From: Xiphophorus maculatus
Lineage: Eukaryota; Chordata; Actinopteri; Cyprinodontiformes; Poeciliidae
DNA length: 64,000 nucleotides
Reading direction: 5' to 3'
NCBI RefSeq assembly: GCF_002775205.1
Contig: NC_036453.1
Location: 30,109,213-30,173,212, forward strand
The notes beneath the pieces were generated by a model that was not told where the DNA came from, did not search any database, and saw nothing but the letters and a program-made list of their open reading frames with translations. Shown piece by piece: positions 24,001 through 36,200 of the stretch. Each line of letters opens with the position of its first letter. Positions within the stretch are counted from its first letter, which is position 1. A program made the position numbers and the translations under genes.

Positions 24001-24949
24001 TATCAACCTGTCACTTTAAATAAAACCATTGCAAGGCAATGTTTTACATTTACTTTATATATTTTAATGCAATAAATTAAAACAAATCAAAAGGAAAATT
24101 TAACTGCATTTCTTCTTAGAAAAATAGATCTCTGTGTTGTTACGTGTGCACATTTTTACAAGCTGTTCTCAGTTTTATGATGTCCAAGTTTACACTGCGT
24201 GTGTTTTATTGTTTTCAGACATTTCCAGCTCAGTGAAGGTCTGGAATAATAACTGTTGTCATTTACTGCTGTTAGAAAGGCAGCAGAGCAGCACAGGATT
24301 ATAGACCTAGTCACGGATTATGACTGGGAAAAGAACACACAAGTGTAGGGGTTGTTTTCCATTCTGCCAAGGTGCATTGGAAAATTTAAAAACTCAAGTT
24401 GAATTGCTTGCTTTAGCATGGAAAACAGGTAATTTTACAACACAGGATGAACATTATTGAGTGATGCCTGGCAGCCTGAAGGTGGGCAGTTAGTGACAGA
24501 CATACACAAAGAGAATAATATCAGTGCTCAGTCAGTTGCACTGCCAAAGCACACTAGCTACTAATTGGAGCTGTTAGATGGAAGAACCTACTGTATATTA
24601 AAACTAAAATATACTTTGGGAAAGGAAAATCTCCAAAAGTCTAACAGCAACATTTTTATTTTATTACATTTGAAGTAAGTTTCTTTATGGTTTGGTTAAA
24701 CTACATTTGTAATCTGATCTTTCCTTTTTATTATGCATAGTATTAATCCAGTTAGTGTCTGTTAAGGAAATTAAACAACAAGGAATTTGATACACAGTCT
24801 TGTAAATGTTACATTATTAATAGCTTTCAAATGCACTAACAAGGCCTAAACTGGGGATTAACAGGGATAAGAATTAACCATGGAGCTCCAAAATAAAGGT
24901 TCACTCTTCAAAAATTAAAGTGGCAGTACTAAAGTGAGTTAGTGCTGCT

Positions 24950-25830
24950 AGTTACCACAGCAGCAATAACTGAACTGGTGGGCGAGGTTGATTGGATTCA
25001 GCACCATAAAGTTGGGACTTGCCTTGATGAACAACTCTGGAACCAGTGTCCTCGAGACGGGTTGGACACTCTTCCACTCTGCAGTTGTCCCTGCTGAGAG
25101 GTGCTGAACAGGTGTGGGCATTCTTGGTGCCTGTATGTACACCACAGTGAACAAGAAGGTAGCCTTCCTCCGCTTATGTGTGGAGGAGGAGGTCATAACA
25201 AGTGTGGTAAAGTAGGGCAAGTTACCTTACCCTTTGTGGAGTCCTTGGAGGGGTGAGCGTTCCTGCCGGGGACTCCGTTGTTCTGCTCAGGCACTTCAAC
25301 GCTCATGTTGACAACAGTAAGACAGAGGATCTGAACCCGAGGATAGTGTTATTGAACTTTTGTGCTAATACTATGTCTGCTGGGAACATCTGGTGGATTC
25401 TCCAGTCAGATGGAGTTTATCTCCCACCTATGGCAGAGTTTTCAACACATCAAGTTTGAGCCTCCAAACTTGATCAGAGATCTGACAGAGATCAGATGTG
25501 GCAGCAAGGTGTTGTGTGCCTGTAACAGTGGCATTTTCAAACCCGCTGGTGGATACCTGTGGTGAGCGATGCCCTATTGGGTCCTTTTGGCTTCTGGGAT
25601 CCCAGAAGCAGCAGACAGGTACCAGTACTGCAAGTGGAATGTGGCTCTGGTGGTTACCAAGGCAAAAATTTGAGCCGTGGGAAGAATGTATCAGAGCTAT
25701 TGAGAATGACTTCAATACAGCTTTGAGGAGGTTCTGGTCACCCATCCAGCATCTCAGGAGAGGGAGACGGTGCACCACCAACACTGCATGGGGCTAGTCT
25801 ACTGCAGATCCTGACTCGGCACATGGTGGG
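24950..25830 (+). mobile_element. RTE-like non-LTR retrotransposon relic
   Basis: A degenerate LINE with successive recognisable blocks. An endonuclease region reads 'VVLLRHFNAHVDNS' (about 25268-25310). A linker follows ('cccgctggtggatacctgtggtgagcgatgcc', about 25542-25573). A reverse-transcriptase N-terminal region ('NDFNTALRRFWSPIQHLRRG', about 25706-25766) comes last. Internal deletions and frame changes show an inactive copy. Confidence 0.65.
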
Positions 25831-27259
25831 TTTGTGGGTAGGATACTTAAAAGACCTCCTAAATCCCCTTGGCATATCTGCCAGAAAGAAAATGGGGGGT
25901 GGAGATTTTGGGTTGTGCTTTCAAATCTGTGGTGCTGAAGTAACCAGGGCGATACAAAGTTCTTCCATGGGTGGATAACATTTGGCAAGTTTTGTTTAGC
26001 ATAGGGCAACTTTAGCCTGGTCATTGCATTCCTGCACAACTCCACTTGATTCTCATCTCCTTTCAGTGCTCCTTCTGGACTTTCTCCCATTGAGATGGAT
26101 TTCTCCAGTAGATTTTCAATAGGACAAATCCATGAACAGAAGGAGAAGTTTTGAACCATTATGTTGATTTTGTGCAGTTTGGCAGTGGAGAAAGTGAACA
26201 AGGCCACTCAGTCTGTGTTGGCCATTCGTCCAAATATTGAATTAACATTAACAGCCGTCTCGTTCAGCTTGGCACTTCTCTCTTTGAGTTGAACTGGTGT
26301 ATTGCATATGCCAAGGTTAAACGTTAGCGACTTGGTAAAAATTCGAACTTCAACAAAATCCACGCTTCTAGAAAGCAATCGTTTTTCAATAGCCGAGGGT
26401 CCAGATCCTCTGTATGAAGCAAAGCAAACAGAGCACTGGTTTTTACCATGCTAGGGTAACTTTAACAAAGTCATCACTGCAGAATATTAAAGTAAGGAAA
26501 TAAATTACATCAAAACAAAATAAAAACAATTCAAACATTTCAGGTTTTATAGAGAATCATATTGATACAACGGAAGATGTGACTGGGTGGATGTGAAGCC
26601 AAGTTAACCAGCAGTGACAAACACAACAACCATAGCTCATAGCTGCTTAGGACTTCCTTCTAGCAGTGAGAACAAATCTAAAAATTAAATGCACACTACA
26701 AGAACATCCAGAAAACTCCACATTTGGAACATTTTATCATTTTTTTTAAGTATTTTGCCCATGGTAAAAAAAGAAAGGTATTAATATACATAGCTGTAAA
26801 CAAAAACATTTCATTAACAGTAAAATTATACAAATACAGTCACAAAAAGTTGAGGGGTAATCTGATTCTTTTTAAATAGCAGGAAGTTTGACAAGCAATA
26901 TTGTTTCAATAGGAACATTTTTATAACAGCGGGAAAAGTCTTGACATCATCCCCCCAGTCAGCATCAAACACAACAGAACATGAACCAGACAGAAGACTA
27001 TTTACAAGTGATTTTTTTTGTTTTCTTGATAAAATGACTTCTACCTAATGTGGCAAACATCATCACAATGCGACACGAAGCAACGATCCACAGCTGACAA
27101 TGCACATGTTCTGACGTAGTGTGTACGTGGTATATGCAAGAGTGTACACAGGTGTAACAGTAGGAGCGTAGGCATATGAAAAGTTTAAAAAGTTTAATGT
27201 CCACATGTTCTTTCCTCCTTGAATACAACTGAGACGTGTCGTCGTTTTCCCCCCCCAGC
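25830..27259. other. Spacer and probable pds5b 3' UTR
   Basis: No gene is supported. The part nearest 27260 must contain the pds5b 3' UTR (minus strand), but I could not fix a polyadenylation site. ORFs here are short and lack splice support. Confidence 0.5.
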
Positions 27260-30200
27260 TCATCTTCTTCGCCCAGTTGTCTTCTTGCGACCCTGGAAGC
27301 AGGGAAATAAAATTTAAAAAAATATGAAAATGATCAAAATAAAAGTTAAGGATTTCTTTTAATTACTAAAATATGATCCAGAGATGGTTGAAGTCAGCTT
27401 TTCAATAAGTACCCTTGGTGCTGGCTCATCTTCCTGCTCTTCCTCCTCCACCTCTTCATCTTCGTCTTCAGAGTCATCTTTAGCAGCAGCAGCTTTCGAT
27501 CGCCCGCCGCGCCTGAAATACCCCACAAACCGGCCACAATGTAATGACTAGAACTAAACTTTGTCATCTTTTAGAATGGCCCAGTCAAAGTCCAAACTGA
27601 ACTTCAATTCAAACTCCAATGTTTACAGATATTGTACCATCTAATCTAACTGAGTCTGAGCCAAGTTGCTGAGAAGAATGAGCAAACATCTCAGTCTCTA
27701 GAAATTCAAACCAGGTAGAAACATACCCAGAAAGAAAAAGTTTTAATTCTATGATTCATTAAGAGTATTACTGTACTTTCAGGATTTTATGTCAAACTCT
27801 TTTGAAAAACAATTAGTTTCCCCTTCATTTTACAATTATAATCAGCTTTGTGTCAGTCTAGCATAGTGGTGCCCAAAGTCAGTCCTCGAGGTCCGGCATT
27901 CTGCATGTTTTAGTTCTCTCCCTGGTGGTAATAACAACCTTTTCAGCATGTCAATGTTCTTCTTAGGCCTCTAATGAGCCATCATTTGATCCAGGTGCAT
28001 TAAACCAGGGAGAAAACTAAAACATGCAGGACGCCGGCCCTCGAGGACCGACTTTGGGCACCACTGGTCTAGCACATAAAATCCCCCCAAAACAGATTTG
28101 TGTTCAAAACAGGTCAAAGTTCAAGTGGTATAAATATTTTTGTAAGGGCCCGTAGTAGACATATCAAGGTACAGAATTATGTAAAGACATTGAAATCTGC
28201 AAATTCTCACCTTGTTTTAAGAGGAACATATCACTGAGCCAATTAGAAACTAATTTCTTTAAAGAGCATTCTGAGTGAAAAATGCACATTAACCTAAATT
28301 TCCAGAAATATATACTTTTTTTTTATATATTCCAGAATAAATTTTAACATCCATTCGTGTGCAGAACAGCCACAATTCCAATTGCAGTCAGTAAGCAGCT
28401 TTGCTACTATTGTCGCTTTGAGCTGAGAGAGCAGTGCCTGTTTGAAAGAAACAGCTGATGTGAATCTTACGTCGGCTTCTTTGCCGCTGGCTGAGCTGAT
28501 TTAGGTGGACGTCCTCTCCTCTTCTGAGGCATGGATTCTGCTGACTCTGAGCTGCTGGACAAGAAGAGTTTTAGTCAAACAAAAAGTGACGAGTTCACAG
28601 CATGCAACAGTGAAGATGAACCACGCGTACCCTTGTGACCGCCGTGGTGTCCTGGCTTGCCTTCCGCCCTTTGGTTTCACCTCCATGTTTTCACTACTTT
28701 TGTCATCGTCATCATCTTCGTCCTCATCATCAACCCTCTCCTCTTCTTCCTCTTCCTCCTCGTTCTCATCATCGTCTTCCTCTGGCGGAGGCGCTGCCTT
28801 TTTTCGCCCCGTCCTCCCCTTTACAGGTGTTTCCTGGTTGGAAGAGGCAGACTTCGGTGGTCGGCCTCTGCGTCCTTTTTTCGGTGGGTTGTTCTGTTCA
28901 TCCTCTGGCCGGTTGTCCTCGTCCCACTGATCCTCAGACTCGGTGGCGGTGGTGGTGTTGGCAGACCCCCTCTTGCGCCCGCGCTTTGGCTTGCTCTCCT
29001 GGTCGTCGGTGGACGTCACGCCACGTTTACGAGCGCGGGGCTTTTCCATGTCCTATAAGAGAACAGAGTCATTGAGCTGTTGCAGAAAAAGGCGACATTA
29101 GATTTGAACGGGACTAACAGATCACTCAGGTGTTAAACTGGAAATACAAAGTTGCCATAACAGTCTTTACAAAGGGAAAAAGACTCAAAATTAATATGTT
29201 TCAGTATTAATTTTAATTTTGGAGTGTTTAAAAATAAGATCTGGTCAGGATGCCTCCTGGACGCCTCCCTGGTGAGGTGTTCCGGGCACGTCCCACCGGG
29301 AGGAGGCCCCGGGGAGGACCCAGGACACGCTGGAGGGACTATGTCTCTCGGCTGGCCTGGGAACGCCTCGGGATTCCCCCGGAGGAGCTAGAAGAAGTGG
29401 CTGGGGAGAGGGAAGTCTGGGCCTCCCTTCTGAAGCTGCTACCCCCGCGACCCGACCTCGGATAAGCGGAAGAAGATGGATGGATGGATGGATAAAAATA
29501 AGAGGAGGCTCAAAAGAACCTAGAAATGGTTAAAAAGGATATTCTTCAGAGACATCTCAAGTTTAATTCAGGTTTCCACAAAGAGATAGAAATAGATCAA
29601 TCAAAAGTTCTATTTAAGCTTTCAACATGTCATGTAGCATGCTGAATCTGGAAATGTTAACATCTTTTTGGAAACATCACTGTTAAAGTGTGGATTTATA
29701 TTCTCCAGCAAACAAAGAGTCGGCTGTTTACAGTTAGTAATGTCAACTATAAACAACTATCAATTGCTGATATATGCTCTGTTTCCATAAAAACCTGGCC
29801 TTGTCTAAATGCTTTGAATGAACTGACAATAATTTTGTGGTTTTTCCCCCCCCACGTGAAACCTAAGTGGGTTTTTGTTGCTTCCTAAGCATTATTTTTT
29901 TTATTTTCAATGTTACATTGATGGTCTTGAAACATGAACTTCCTGATAGCTTACATGTAGCATTTCTCTAAGAAAAGATTGACAAACAAAAAGATGTGTT
30001 TGCAGTTGGTTTTGAGACTGGAACCAGTGAGTTTGTATTTGCTCATCTTGTCTTGACTTTGGTCCAGCTGGTGTTTGCACAGCAGCTTCAAAGACTAAAA
30101 CAGGGATTTATGGCTAACATTACTTAGCTGGATCCCAGAAACGAGGCCGTCTACTCCTGAGCTACTGTGTCATTTCAGATAACATGTTTGTCCATGCTGC

Positions 30201-33200
30201 CCTCCTACAGGAAAAAAAGTGTTCTTCAAAATTTAAAACCTATAAACTCCTCAAAATAATTTAATTTCAATCACAATGCATCTAAAATCATTTTATATTT
30301 TCATGGGCATTTTGTTAGTGTCCTGGGCATTTTTTTAAATAAGCAAACCAATTAAATATAAAAATAAAATTTCCACCCGAGAGGATTCTTACGAACCATT
30401 TCAAAATTTATACTTTTGACTCTAAATTTTAGATATTTCCAGCAGTTTGTATAATTTTCTGGATCTTACCTTGTCAACACTGTCTGATCTCTTCAGGCTG
30501 AAATCCTCGTTTTCACTGTGATCCATTTCTGTGCTGTCGTGTCTGGAAGAAACAGCAACTTATTTTAGCACAAATTTTTATCTGGATATTCATAATATGT
30601 AAAAAAAAAAAAAAAAACTATAACAATTTGTGCAGTTTAACAACTAGAACAGGTGAATTTCTAGAACTAGAAGAGCTTCCACTGAGCAACATGCTGGTTT
30701 TCATTCACCATACCGGGTTTTGCCGCGCTGCGGGGAGCCCGGATTGGACGACGAGTCGTTGTTGCTGGTTGTTTCCATACGAGAGGCTTTGCTCTGGAGC
30801 TGTTTACCCGCCGATGACAGCGGCTTGTTTACCGCGCCCAAAACGTTCGCTGACTTGGGCTTCAGATTGAAGGAAGAAATGAAAAAAGGTTTTGCTTGAG
30901 TACAAATACAAATTGGAAAGCAACAATTAGCTAAAGGCTTTGGCAGGCTTACTTTTCCTGGAGTGAAGAATGCTTTCATCTCTGGAGGAAGGTAATTTTT
31001 AGTGTTGCTAAAATTCTGAAACATGACAAGATACAAGTGAATGAGAGACAAAACCCATATTAGTAAATCTTGTAGTTGTGCTCATTTCTACATGTCAGTC
31101 AGGTGACTTATTATCCTTTTTATTTTAAATTACAGGAAACAAAAATAAAAACTGCAAATTTCTCTACAGACTTCATTTTCATTAGTATATACTGACTCTG
31201 ATGAAAATGAATCCAACTAGATCTCCCCATAAGTCCCTGAGTCACTGACCTTGTCTGGTTTGGTGAAGAAGCGTGAAGGCAGCACAGGGTCTTTGGGTGA
31301 CTCCAGGCTGTAGGTGGTGCTCTTTGACATGATGATGTTCATGGCTACATCACACACTGTGTAAAGTTTCTGTAATAGAGAGGCAAACATTTGATCAACA
31401 AAATGCCTCATAAAGAAAATAATTAATCAGCATTTAATGTAATCATTCATATTAGAAAAGAGATTTTAACCTCATTGGTTTTGGGATCACTAGACGCTTG
31501 GGCGTCTTTCGTTTGCTTGATGTTTTCCACCATTTTTCTGATGAAGGCATGGCTGTTGTTCTCATTCTTGGCCATGATGATCTCGAGGACGAACCACAAA
31601 GCTCTGAAGAGGAAGAAAAATAGACATAAATATGTATGTTCCATATAACACAGTAGGAGTGTAACAGGTAAATCTTCTATGGATGCAAACTCGACTAAAA
31701 ACCCACCTGTTTAGGATTGTATTTGAAACGTAATAAATTACAAATTTATTGATGGAACCTGACTTAATGTCGTGTTTTGATTGTTGATTCTATGTAGCAT
31801 TGTGTTTCTGTGTTTGATATGATGTTAAGCACTTTGAAATGCCTTGCTGCTGAAATGTGCTATACAAATAAAATTTGATTGATTGATAAATACAGAGCAT
31901 AGAGGTGGAACTTATTTATCAATATTTTTCAAGAACTGCAATGAATATTAGCAAACTATATAAGTGCTATGCATTTCAGCTCAATGTTAATATCTGATGG
32001 ATATGATGGTTGTTTAACTACAACTAAGCTCTTTCATTGCCTGAGTAGTGGCTGGGGATTATTCAATGTTTTTAATAGACATACACATTGACATAGATGG
32101 AAATGTACTAACTGAAATAATATTTCAAATAATAAACCATGTTGTTGAGCTGGATGTATGATGAATCTCATTTCTGTTCTCTTCCATTTGGTATTTTGAC
32201 CAAATATCAGACTCATTTTACATCACAATATCAATGAAAGGTCAGGCCAACAAATAAAAAAAATAAAAACTTAACAATCCTACATTTGCATTTATTTTGA
32301 TAGAGATCTTTATAACTTGCAAATTTATTAAGAGCATTTATTTTCTGTGGATTTTTCCCCACAGTAAATGTACTTAAATGAAAGCTACTCAAACTTTTAC
32401 TAAAATCCTCTATGTTAAAAATAGAGATTTTTTAACATCTCTACCAGGGTGTACTATAACAATATAATAAAATAATAATAATAATAATAATGGAGTAGTA
32501 CGCTGTATGTATATACACATCATTAAAACCCACCCAAGAGAAAACAACTTCTATCCTGCATGTACTTATTAATGAAAAATTTGCAATCCCTAACAACTGT
32601 ATTAAATCTGACTTACTCTTTGATTTCTTTCAGCTGCTCAATGTCCTGAACTTTAACGTAATCCGGGTCGTGAGCCAGAAGGTGGATGGTGTAGGGAACC
32701 ACATACTCCGGTAGAAGAGACAACAACTTGTCTGTTCCAACACAAAGTCAATATTATTTCACTTACAACAAACTGATTTTTCTTTATTTGTTTTTAGTAA
32801 TTTAGCAGGTTTATTAAAATCCTACATTTTAAATATTTAAATAATATTAAGATGGCTTTGGAGTACAGTTACTAAGTAACAAGAAAATCTGCTGTAAATC
32901 ATTCAGAGGGTTTAAGTTCTTTACCGCTGATGGCTGCGTGCTGCTTCAGATACTCTCGCCTGATGTTGACGTTTTTCACCAGGCACTGGCGAGCGTGAGC
33001 TCTCCTCTCCTTGACGGGGTCCTTGGCACACAAAGCAAACACTGCCATGTACTCCAGAGGCAGGCGGAGGCGGCAGAGGCCTCGATGAAGCTTCTGGGCG
33101 AAACACTGTCGCACCTGGTAGCACTCATCCTGCAAAGATAAGGTGGAGACAAGAGGGACGGTGAGAGGATATTACAACAGGATTCAGGTGACAAAATAAC

Positions 33201-36200
33201 AGGGAAGAAGAAGGAAGAAATGAAAACGTTTATTAGGAACAGAGCAGGAAGGAAGTGGAAGAAAAATGACAACATGAACTTTAAGGTTCCTACAGAGTCT
33301 TCATTCTCAAATGTCAAAGTTCTCTTTATCTATTAAACCATTTTAAATAGAAAAGATGTGCAATTTATTGAATTGATGGATGGATGAACTGATGGATGAG
33401 TTCTGGATTGAGTGATGGACATCCATCCTGGAAAGCACAATCAATTTTGAGAATTTTCCAGACTCCGTGGGAATATTTAACACATCTGACCTGGCATTTT
33501 TATCATTTCAAAGCTATGTTTTCTGAGTAGCAAATCTTTAAATAAATAATAATTTCTACAGTCTGATGAGAGTAATAACTTTACACAATAAGAAGGTTCA
33601 GAGGAAGTCCTCACATTGATGACGAGAGCACACAGTTGATACTGCTCCAGGGTGATGATTTCATGATAGCAGGGCTCCTGAGCCAGCTTCAGCAGGGCAC
33701 ACGCTGCTGCCAGCCGCAGCCTCGACATGTCTGGTTTACTAGCGGAAATAAAAGGAGGCAGTGGAGGTGAGAGGAAGTAAGGATTACCTTATCCTTTCAC
33801 AGGTATTTTTAAAACTAAAGCCTAAAAGCACTCACTGAGAGGGGGTGATTTTATTTTACTTACCCCATCCTGCCCTGCTCGGTTAGATCGCCATCGCTGT
33901 GCAGGATAGCAGTCAGCATCCTCAGGGTGGAGTTGCCTGATTTGCTTTGGTTGTTCTTCACTCCCAGCAGCCATCTCACCATCAGCTTGATGCCCTGGAT
34001 CTGAACGGAGGATGGAAAATATTTTATTTCTCCTCTTCAGGAGCAGAAATAACAGACTGAAGTTCACCACTGACCTTAGCCATCGTCTCTGGAGACACTT
34101 CGTCATCAGAAACCCAAAGTTTGGTTGTTTTCTTGCCTGGGATCTACAAATAAAATAGATTTCATCATAAACTTAATTCACAAACTAGAAGAAACTTTGC
34201 TTCTATGATAGACGTAACAAAAAGCAGGCCCAGGTTCTCAGCATGAATCTGGAGGATAGAGTATATATATATTTGTACCCTGTCGTTCATGAGCAGATCC
34301 TTCACAATGAAGTTGGCGACTAGAGATTTTAGTGGCGCGGCAAACTGCTCTGGGGCCAACTGGGCCAGGTGACCCAGTGTGGTCAAAGGGGTGATGAGCT
34401 GCTCCAGGTTTGCAGGGTCCAGACTTTTGTGTAGGGGCTGAAAACAAAAAAACAAAAACACAATATTTGAAAATTCTCTGTTTAACAGTCCAGTTCTTCA
34501 GCACATTTTCACTGAATAAAGAGAAAAAAAACTGCTAATCCCTGTATTTTACAGTTTTCTGTTTTATGGAACAGAGGTGAAGCACCAACTGACCTCAAAG
34601 ATTTGGGCAAAGTGTGTGTCCCTGTTGGTGAACATCGCATTGATGCAGTGGATCGCATACTTGGCCTGTCGAGGGGGGCCTCTCTTAGCTTTGGTTTGCA
34701 GTACCTGCAATAAAACACTAGGAGGAGCAGCAGGAGAACACCATTAGAATCTGGTAAAGAACTACTTGAAGTCACAAAAAACAGAATTACATCCTGTACA
34801 CATTTCACTTAAATAAATGAAGCCCTAGTGGGACTGCCTGGATTTTGTTTTATTTTTATAATATGAATAAAATGTGGAAACAAAAACGTACGATTTGATG
34901 TGAGGGAAACTCTCTTCCATTTTGTTGCCTGTGTTCTTGAAGATCTGCAGTGCAGCTTCTGCCACTTTTTCATCATCCATCTTCAGACAACTCAGCAAAG
35001 ACTCAAACGTCTCTGCAGAGTGGAATGACACTGGGTGTGTGAAGGACAGCACCTGTTTAGGAAACAGACAATATGAATTAAAAGTCAGCAGAATTTGTTT
35101 TAATTCAAAATAGGATGAAGTTTGAGTTTTTACCTTCAGCAGCTCCAGTCCTGCCCTAATCGCCTCTTCAGTTGGAACACCTTCCTCTTCATCATCAGCT
35201 GTCCCATCAATAGATTTGTTTACCTGTTTTATTAAAGCACTGAAGAAATGAAGACAAAAATGAGAAATGAAATGTTTCCCCTGACATTTTCTAAAGAAAT
35301 GATGTGAAGCTGTCTTTTCCCAACTCTATACCTGATGGACTCTGTGTCGATATGTACAGGAGCGATTCTCTCCAGCAGGAATTTGACCATTTCCAGGAAT
35401 GGATTACTGGGCTGCTTGGGGCTACCGAGCTTTTTAGTGATGTCTCGCTGATGAAGATGACAAATATAAAATGAGAACAATAATAAAAAATAAAACAAAC
35501 GTGCTTTTATGTGATATTTTCAAAATGCTAGAGAGCTATTTTATTTGATAATGGACAAAAAACAAACAAATGCAGTGACTGGACGATGTCGCAGACTCAC
35601 CACGCAGACTTCAGCCTGCTTGCAGGAGCAGGTGGGGCTGACCAACGTCTCCAACTGATCCCTTATCCGCTCGTCATCCTCCAGGACCTGAGCCAGCTTC
35701 TTCACGAAGTCCTGAGCTTTGCCCGGGTCTGGAAGGTTTCCTATACACACACAAAGCATGCTTTAAAGAATGAAGTACACCTGAAATAAAATCGGTAAAT
35801 TAATGTTTCTTTTTTAAAAATATTTGTTAACAAAACAGCTCCACTATATAAGTTTTCCACAATTGTGTATGATACAGCAACAAACTTGCAAATTTTTTGT
35901 TATTTTACATGATAAACCAGATGGAAGTTAAAAAAAAAAGAAACAATTATTTATATTTTTAAAAAGTCTTCTGGACAACAGATTTTACATTTTTGCCTAC
36001 TTTTGTTTGCAAATTGGATCCAGTTCTGTCACATTAGATGGAGAGCATAAGGAAAAATGTAACTCTCGACACAGAACTAATTCAATTTAAGTCTGAACTT
36101 TGACTGAATCATTCCATTTTATCTCTGACTGCATGTTTAAGGTCGTTTTCCTGCTGGGAAACATCTTTTCCTCATTCTCAAGTTTTTGGTGTCAGATTAT

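Noticed and set aside
25253..25797. Overlapping ORFs resembling cellular coding exons
   Set aside because: They are pieces of a decayed RTE-like retrotransposon, with frame changes.
28505..29075. Plus-strand ORFs of 133-146 codons
   Set aside because: Antisense of the acidic, repetitive pds5b exon 29052-28631; the low-complexity codons leave all frames open.
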